DNA of 46,783 nucleotides from the NCBI GenBank assembly GCA_938091165.1, contig CALKNK010000027.1, forward strand, positions 1-46,783. The letters are read 5' to 3'. Positions 42,411 to 46,783 of the stretch are shown piece by piece (the stretch's first letter is position 1; each line of letters opens with the position of its first letter). A model generated the notes under the pieces. The model saw only the letters and a program-made list of their open reading frames with translations, did not search any database and was not told where the DNA came from. The DNA is from an uncultured Ilumatobacter sp. GTDB taxonomy: Bacteria; Actinomycetota; Acidimicrobiia; Acidimicrobiales; Ilumatobacteraceae. The position numbers were made by a program, and so were the translations under genes.

Positions 42411-43853
42411 ATGAGTGAGAGCACACGGACCATCGAAGAGCTGACCGAGTCTGACTACGAGTTTGGCTTCAGCACGGACCTCGATACCGATATCGCACCG
42501 CCCGGTCTCGATGAGAGCGTCGTCCGTCTGATTTCGTCCAAGAAGGACGAGCCGGAGTGGCTGCTCGAATGGCGGCTGAAGGCCTACGAGGCGTGGCGTG
42601 CCATGGAGGAGCCCGACTGGGCCAAGCTCGAGATTGCACCGATCGACTACGAGGCAATCAGCTACTGGGCGGCGCCCAAGCAGAAGCCGGTCCTCGACAG
42701 CATGGACGACGTCGATCCCGACATTCGTGACATGTTCGACAAGCTCGGCATCCCGCTCCACGAGCAAAAGATGCTCAGCAACGTCGCCGTCGATGCAATC
42801 GTCGACTCGGTGTCGGTCACCACAACGTTCAAGAAGACCCTGCTGGAAGCCGGCGTGATCTTCTGTTCGTTCTCCGAAGCTGTCCGCGATTATCCCGAGT
42901 TGGTGCGCGAGCACCTCGGGTCCGTGGTTCCGGTACGTGACAACTTCTTTGCTGCGCTGAACTCGGCGGTGTTCTCCGACGGGTCGTTCTGCTACATCCC
43001 GAAGGGCGTTCGCTGCCCGATGGAGCTGTCCACGTACTTCCGTATCAACTCGATGAACACGGGCCAGTTCGAGCGCACGCTGATCGTGGCCGAAGATGAT
43101 TCCCATGTGTCCTACCTCGAGGGGTGCACGGCGCCGCAGCGCGACGAGAACCAGCTGCATGCAGCGGTCGTCGAGTTGGTCGCCAAGGATCGTGCCGAGA
43201 TCAAGTACTCCACGGTGCAGAACTGGTACCCCGGTGACGAGAACGGCGTCGGCGGTATCTACAACTTCGTCACCAAGCGAGGGCGGGCCCACACCGACGC
43301 CAAGATTTCTTGGACTCAGGTGGAGACCGGTTCGGCGATCACCTGGAAGTACCCGAGCGTGATCCTGCAGGGCGACCGCAGCATTGGCGAGTTCTATTCC
43401 GTTGCGCTGTCGTGCAAGCGTCAGCAGGCTGACACCGGAACCAAGATGATTCACATCGGCAAGGACACCACCAGCACCATCATCTCGAAGGGCATCTCCG
43501 CGGCCCACGGTCAAAACACGTACCGCGGGTTGGTCAAGGTGTTGCGTTCAGCAGAGAACGCTCGCAACTACACCCAGTGCGATTCGTTGCTGCTGGGCAA
43601 GGACTGCGGCGCTCACACGATTCCGTACATCGAGGTCAAAAACCCTGGTGCCCAGATCGAGCACGAAGCGTCAACGTCAACGGTCGGCGAAGACCAATTG
43701 TACTACTGCCGCCAGCGCGGCATGACCGAAGAAGATGCGATGTCCATGATCGTCAACGGCTTTTGCCGCGAAGTGTTTAACGAGCTCCCGATGGAGTTCG
43801 CTGTCGAAGCTCAGCGGTTGCTGAGCGTGAGCCTGGAAGGAAGTGTGGGCTGA
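42411..43853 (+). CDS. sufB: Fe-S cluster assembly scaffold protein SufB
   Basis: This 480-aa SufB builds Fe-S clusters on the SufBC2D scaffold. It begins with the typical acidic N-terminus (YEFGFSTDLDTDIAPPGLDE), then CYIPKGVRCPMELSTYFRIN, the beta-helix core with YLEGCTAPQRDENQLHAAVVEL and MIHIGKDTTSTIISKGIS, and NYTQCDSLLLGKDCGAHTIPYIEV near the C-terminus with the conserved Cys. The length matches the family. The stop overlaps sufC (TGATG). Confidence 0.95.
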   Translation: MSESTRTIEELTESDYEFGFSTDLDTDIAPPGLDESVVRLISSKKDEPEWLLEWRLKAYEAWRAMEEPDWAKLEIAPIDYEAISYWAAPKQKPVLDSMDDVDPDIRDMFDKLGIPLHEQKMLSNVAVDAIVDSVSVTTTFKKTLLEAGVIFCSFSEAVRDYPELVREHLGSVVPVRDNFFAALNSAVFSDGSFCYIPKGVRCPMELSTYFRINSMNTGQFERTLIVAEDDSHVSYLEGCTAPQRDENQLHAAVVELVAKDRAEIKYSTVQNWYPGDENGVGGIYNFVTKRGRAHTDAKISWTQVETGSAITWKYPSVILQGDRSIGEFYSVALSCKRQQADTGTKMIHIGKDTTSTIISKGISAAHGQNTYRGLVKVLRSAENARNYTQCDSLLLGKDCGAHTIPYIEVKNPGAQIEHEASTSTVGEDQLYYCRQRGMTEEDAMSMIVNGFCREVFNELPMEFAVEAQRLLSVSLEGSVG

Positions 43854-44638
43854 TGCTGCACGTCAACAACCTCACCGCTGCCATTGGTGGCAAGCAAATT
43901 CTGAACGGTCTCGACCTCGATGTCGGCGCCGGCGAAGTGCATGCGATCATGGGTCCGAACGGCTCGGGCAAGAGCACGTTTGCGCACGCTCTTGCGGGGC
44001 GCGATGGTTATGAGGTCACCGGGACAGTCACCCTCGACGGAGTGGACCTGCTCGACATGGAACCCGAGGCGCGGGCCGCTGCTGGTGTGTTCCTGGGATT
44101 CCAGTACCCGGTGGAGATTCCGGGCGTGAACAACATGTACTTCCTGCGCACGGCAGTCAATTCGGTGCGGCGCGCTCGCGGCGAGACCGAAGTTGGTGCT
44201 CGTGACTTTTTGAAGGTCGCCAAAGAGGCGATGGACCTCGTCGAGATGAAGCAAGACTTCCTCGATCGTGCCGTCAACGCTGGCTTCAGCGGTGGCGAGA
44301 AGAAGCGCAACGAGATTCTTCAGATGGCATTGATGCAGCCGCGCCTCGCGATCCTCGACGAGACCGATTCGGGTCTCGACATCGATGCGCTGCGCGTCAT
44401 CGCCGGTGGCGTCAACGCACTGCGGGGCCCGGAACGGTCGATGATTGTGATCACTCACTACCAACGGCTGCTCGACTACATCAAGCCGGACTTCGTGCAC
44501 GTGCTCGTCGACGGTCGCATTGTCGAGTCGGGCGACCACACCCTTGCTCTGCATCTCGAGGACCACGGGTACGCCAGCTTTGTCAACCATGACCTCGACG
44601 ACGCCCCCGAGCGGCCTCTCACCGGAGTCCAATCGTGA
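43853..44638 (+). CDS. sufC: SufC ATPase
   Basis: This 261-aa ABC-type ATPase energises the SufBCD complex. It has the Walker A GPNGSGKST, signature FSGGEKKRNE, and Walker B with D-loop LAILDETDSGLDID. It is slightly longer than usual, by a C-terminal tail (DLDDAPERPLTGVQS). Its start overlaps the sufB stop and its stop overlaps the sufD GTG, as in other actinobacterial suf operons. Confidence 0.95.
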   Translation: MLHVNNLTAAIGGKQILNGLDLDVGAGEVHAIMGPNGSGKSTFAHALAGRDGYEVTGTVTLDGVDLLDMEPEARAAAGVFLGFQYPVEIPGVNNMYFLRTAVNSVRRARGETEVGARDFLKVAKEAMDLVEMKQDFLDRAVNAGFSGGEKKRNEILQMALMQPRLAILDETDSGLDIDALRVIAGGVNALRGPERSMIVITHYQRLLDYIKPDFVHVLVDGRIVESGDHTLALHLEDHGYASFVNHDLDDAPERPLTGVQS

Positions 44639-45882
44639 CGGCGGCGCCCGCGGCGGTCGTCCCGACGGTTGCGGGCCGAACCGTTGCACTCGATTGGGTC
44701 GAGGCGAACGGATATCCAACGAAGCGTCACGATGCGTGGCGCTACGCACCGCATCAGCAACTCACTGCGTTGTCGTTCGGGCCTCCAGTCACGCTCGCAT
44801 CGAGTGTGCCTGACCTCGAGGCTCAGATTCCTGTTCTCGATGGTCCGCGCATCGTCGTGGTCAACGGTGTGGTCGATGTCGAGCTCTCTTCGATGACTGG
44901 TCCGGCGGGTCTCCACCTGTTGAGCCTGCTCGATGCCCGTCGGAAACAACCGGAGCGCATTGCGTCACACTTCGATCGTGGCGACAGTCAGATCACCGAC
45001 GCCTACATGGCGCTCAACTTGGCGTTCGGTGGCGACGGTGCTGTGGTCCTCATCGACGATGATGTTGTTCTCGACGTGCCGATTCACATCGTGGACATCG
45101 AAGTGCCAGACGAGACACGCAATGCGTCGTGCACGGGTGTGGTCATCGAGTTGGGTGCCCGCAGTTCGGCCACGGTTGTCGAGACCCGCATTGGTGTCGG
45201 CGCCGAATTCGGCGGTTCGAACATCCGCACCACCATCACATTGGGCAACGCTGCCTCGCTCGAGCACGTGCTCCTCCAAGACGTGCCGCCGAGCCACGTC
45301 CACCTCAGCAGTGTCGACGTGCACCAGGCTGCGGACAGCCGGTTCTTGGCTCGTTCCTTCAACCTCGGCGCTTCCTACGGGCGTGCGGCCTACGACGTCG
45401 ATCTAGCGGGTCCTGGTGCCCATGTCGACCTGTCGGGTCTGTTCTTTGGCTTCGGCGACCAGATTCTCGATCAGCAGATCAATGTCGTTCATTCCGCCGA
45501 GAACTGCACAAGCCGCCAGTCCTTCCGAGGCGTGCTGGATGACGAGAGCACCGGAATTTTCAACGGTGGCATCGAGGTCCATCCGGGTGCCGATGGCACC
45601 GACGCGGAACAGTCGAACCAGAACCTGATTCTCTCCGATCGGGCCGAGATCAATACCCAGCCACGGCTCGAGATCCTTGCCGACGAGGTGGCCTGCAAGC
45701 ACGGAGCCACCGTCGGCCAGCTCGACGACACCGCGATGTATTACATGCGGTCGCGGGGCATCCCTGCGACCGAGGCTCGCCGCCTGCTCATCAATGGCTT
45801 CGCTGACCAGGTCGTCGACGAAGTCGGCATCGAATCGGTGCAAGCCTGGATCACCAGCCGCCTCGGACACGACGATGTCTGA
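44635..45882 (+). CDS. sufD: Fe-S cluster assembly protein SufD
   Basis: This 415-aa SufD partner of SufB and SufC has N-terminal NGYPTKRHDAWRYAPHQQL, a beta-helix core with ELGARSSATVVETRIG, and the C-terminal block CKHGATVGQLDDTAMYYMRSRGIPATEARRLLINGFADQV, which is highly diagnostic. The GTG start is inferred from overlap with sufC and from length. It overlaps the sufT start by 8 nt. SufS, SufU and SufR are absent from the window. Confidence 0.94.
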   Translation: MTAAPAAVVPTVAGRTVALDWVEANGYPTKRHDAWRYAPHQQLTALSFGPPVTLASSVPDLEAQIPVLDGPRIVVVNGVVDVELSSMTGPAGLHLLSLLDARRKQPERIASHFDRGDSQITDAYMALNLAFGGDGAVVLIDDDVVLDVPIHIVDIEVPDETRNASCTGVVIELGARSSATVVETRIGVGAEFGGSNIRTTITLGNAASLEHVLLQDVPPSHVHLSSVDVHQAADSRFLARSFNLGASYGRAAYDVDLAGPGAHVDLSGLFFGFGDQILDQQINVVHSAENCTSRQSFRGVLDDESTGIFNGGIEVHPGADGTDAEQSNQNLILSDRAEINTQPRLEILADEVACKHGATVGQLDDTAMYYMRSRGIPATEARRLLINGFADQVVDEVGIESVQAWITSRLGHDDV

Positions 45883-46441
45883 TCAGTCCGTCAGTGTCGG
45901 CAAGACCAAGGGCTTCACTCTGCCGCGTGCGGCCGTCGCCACGATCGTGCCTGCGGGCCATCAGGTGACCCTCGCCGCCGGTGACCGGGTCACGCTGCTC
46001 CAGGCGCTCGGTGCCACCGCAACGGTGACCACCCGTGACGGCGAAATGGCACGTCTTTCCCGGCAGGACTCGATCGACTTCGGGTTCATCGATGCCCCGG
46101 ACGGTTCTGCAGTCGCGAGTGATGCGCCGTTCAGCATCGACCGGGTCTGGGAAGCCGCGACGACGGTCTATGACCCGGAGATCCCAGTCGACATCGTTGA
46201 ACTGGGCCTCGTCTACCGCGTCGATGCCGAACAGTTGGATGGCGGTGGCTGGCACGTTGACATCGACATGTCAGTCACGGCCCCGTTTTGCGGGATGGGT
46301 GACATCTTGCGGCTCGACCTCCGTGACGCGGTCGCAGCAGTCACCGGGGTCGACACCGTTGACGTGAAGTTGGTCTTCGACCCTCCGTGGGACGCATCGC
46401 GTCTCTCAGATGTCGCCCGCCTTGAACTGGGAATGTTCTAG
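45875..46441 (+). CDS. sufT: Putative Fe-S assembly protein SufT (DUF59/MIP18 type)
   Basis: This 188-aa protein has an N-terminal SufT part (AAGDRVTLLQALGATATVTTRDGEMARL) and a C-terminal DUF59 domain (VYDPEIPVDIVELGLVYRVD, then TAPFCGMGDIL with the conserved Cys, and FDPPWDASRLS). SufT is known to help maturation of Fe-S proteins, especially lipoate-synthesis-type enzymes. The position after sufD and the 8-nt overlap are standard. Confidence 0.9.
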   Translation: MSDQSVSVGKTKGFTLPRAAVATIVPAGHQVTLAAGDRVTLLQALGATATVTTRDGEMARLSRQDSIDFGFIDAPDGSAVASDAPFSIDRVWEAATTVYDPEIPVDIVELGLVYRVDAEQLDGGGWHVDIDMSVTAPFCGMGDILRLDLRDAVAAVTGVDTVDVKLVFDPPWDASRLSDVARLELGMF

Positions 46442-46462
46442 CCGCGAACAGGAAACCTTTCG

Positions 46463-46481
46463 ACGCAGCTATCGGCTGCGT
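46463..46481. terminator. Inverted repeat after the suf operon, possible terminator
   Basis: ACGCAGC pairs with GCTGCGT around a TATCG loop (seven perfect pairs), 22 nt after the sufT stop and between it and the convergent ATPase gene. A T-run is lacking, as in many high-GC actinobacterial terminators. Confidence 0.5.
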
Positions 46482-46520
46482 GGAGTCGGCGCATCAGTCC
46501 ACGTTGTCCGACGACGCCGG

Positions 46521-46783
46521 TCAGCCAGCAACGCCACTCGGTGATGCTTTCCCCGGCACCTTCGGTGCGAAGCGTCGGAGGCGAACGCTGTTGAGCACCA
46601 CGCTGATCGACGAGAACGCCATGGCAGCTCCGGCGATCAGTGGGCTAAGCAGGCCGGACACGGCGAGCGGGATGGCGATGGTGTTGTAGCCGAATGCCCA
46701 GAACAGGTTCTGCACGATGGTGCGGTAAGTCCGCCGGGACAGTTCGATCGCGGTGACCACGCCGGCGACGTCGCCGCGCATCA
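46521..46783 (-). CDS. Heavy-metal P-type ATPase, C-terminal fragment at the window edge
   Basis: The visible 87 codons are the C-terminal end of a P1B metal-transporting ATPase. MRGDVAGVVTAIELSRRTYRTIVQNLFWAFGYN is the post-hinge region, followed by the last two membrane helices (IAIPLAVSGLLSPLIAGAAMAFSSISVVLNSVRLRRF). The AMAFSS and FGYNTIAIPLA blocks, with MxxSS and YN pairs in these helices, are typical of copper exporters (CopA). The rest of the gene lies beyond the right edge. It is probably complete, since no disruption is visible. Confidence 0.85.
   Translation of the reverse strand, partial: MRGDVAGVVTAIELSRRTYRTIVQNLFWAFGYNTIAIPLAVSGLLSPLIAGAAMAFSSISVVLNSVRLRRFAPKVPGKASPSGVAG

Noticed and set aside
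41883..43514. A 543-codon minus-strand frame opposite ferredoxin and sufB
   Set aside because: SufB is unmistakable on the plus strand, and the antisense product has no domain and an unusual composition.
1..46783. Genome-wide reassignment of UGA to an amino acid, to explain the in-frame UGAs
   Set aside because: Many clearly complete genes here end in TGA (for example the L,D-transpeptidase, ligA, sufC and sufD), often overlapping the next start. UGA is therefore a normal stop, and only specific sites are recoded.
1..46783. tRNA, rRNA, riboswitch, CRISPR or transposase genes
   Set aside because: I looked for cloverleaf ends, T-loop sequences, repeats and transposase motifs and found none I could support.

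Overview
The window looks like chromosomal DNA from a high-GC Actinomycetota bacterium, probably an aquatic member of the class Acidimicrobiia. This is inferred from gene content: a WS/DGAT wax-ester/TAG synthase, HAD-PlsC fusions, many acyl-CoA ligases, an SDR with the GARGQGR motif, a SUF operon headed by a 3Fe-4S-type ferredoxin, and frequent GTG starts with 1-4 nt stop/start overlaps. I saw no rRNA, tRNA, CRISPR, insertion sequence or phage genes.

Layout. 1-9.4 kb: redox and envelope genes. These are the 5' part of a formate dehydrogenase catalytic gene with an in-frame UGA at the selenocysteine site (minus strand, running off the left edge), an L,D-transpeptidase, a DUF2231 membrane protein, a head-to-head pair (LLM flavin oxidoreductase and arylamine N-acetyltransferase), and a two-gene molybdopterin oxidoreductase operon whose electron-transfer subunit fuses a four-cluster ferredoxin to an NrfD membrane anchor. 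9.5-17.7 kb: an aromatic meta-cleavage island resembling the homoprotocatechuate (hpa) pathway. hpaF-hpaE-hpaH and a PLP decarboxylase run on the minus strand. hpaG, the MarR regulator hpaR, a P450 and a LigA/LigB extradiol dioxygenase run on the plus strand. The two arms diverge from a 38-bp gap that holds a palindromic operator. 17.7-23.8 kb: the plus-strand train continues with two more genes carrying in-frame UGA in redox motifs, an AhpD-like protein (Cys-x-x-Sec) and a GrdB-family protein (Sec-x-x-Cys). An SDR, a CinA-like protein, a rhodanese and an acyl-CoA dehydrogenase follow, with a decayed rimB/rimK relic on the opposite strand.

23.8-34.4 kb: lipid and acyl-CoA metabolism (WS/DGAT with a histone-like tail, HAD-PlsC fusion, PlsC, two acyl-CoA ligases) with an alcohol dehydrogenase, a TauD-type dioxygenase and a dienelactone hydrolase. 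34.5-41.7 kb: a glutamine-synthetase-like gene, two metallo-beta-lactamase-fold hydrolases, a YHYH lipoprotein, a haloalkane dehalogenase and a MatB-like acyl-CoA synthetase. 42.1-46.4 kb: ferredoxin-sufB-sufC-sufD-sufT. The right edge carries the C-terminus of a metal P-type ATPase.

The main result is three candidate selenoprotein genes. Each has a UGA at the exact redox or metal-ligand position of its family, and each has a stem-loop at the bacterial SECIS distance (strong for FDH and the GrdB-like gene, weak for the AhpD-like gene). Two of them sit directly downstream of the aromatic-cleavage genes. No Sec machinery (selA, selB, selC, selD) lies in the window, so the prediction is that the genome carries it elsewhere. 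UGA also ends many ordinary genes here, so the genetic code is not globally reassigned.
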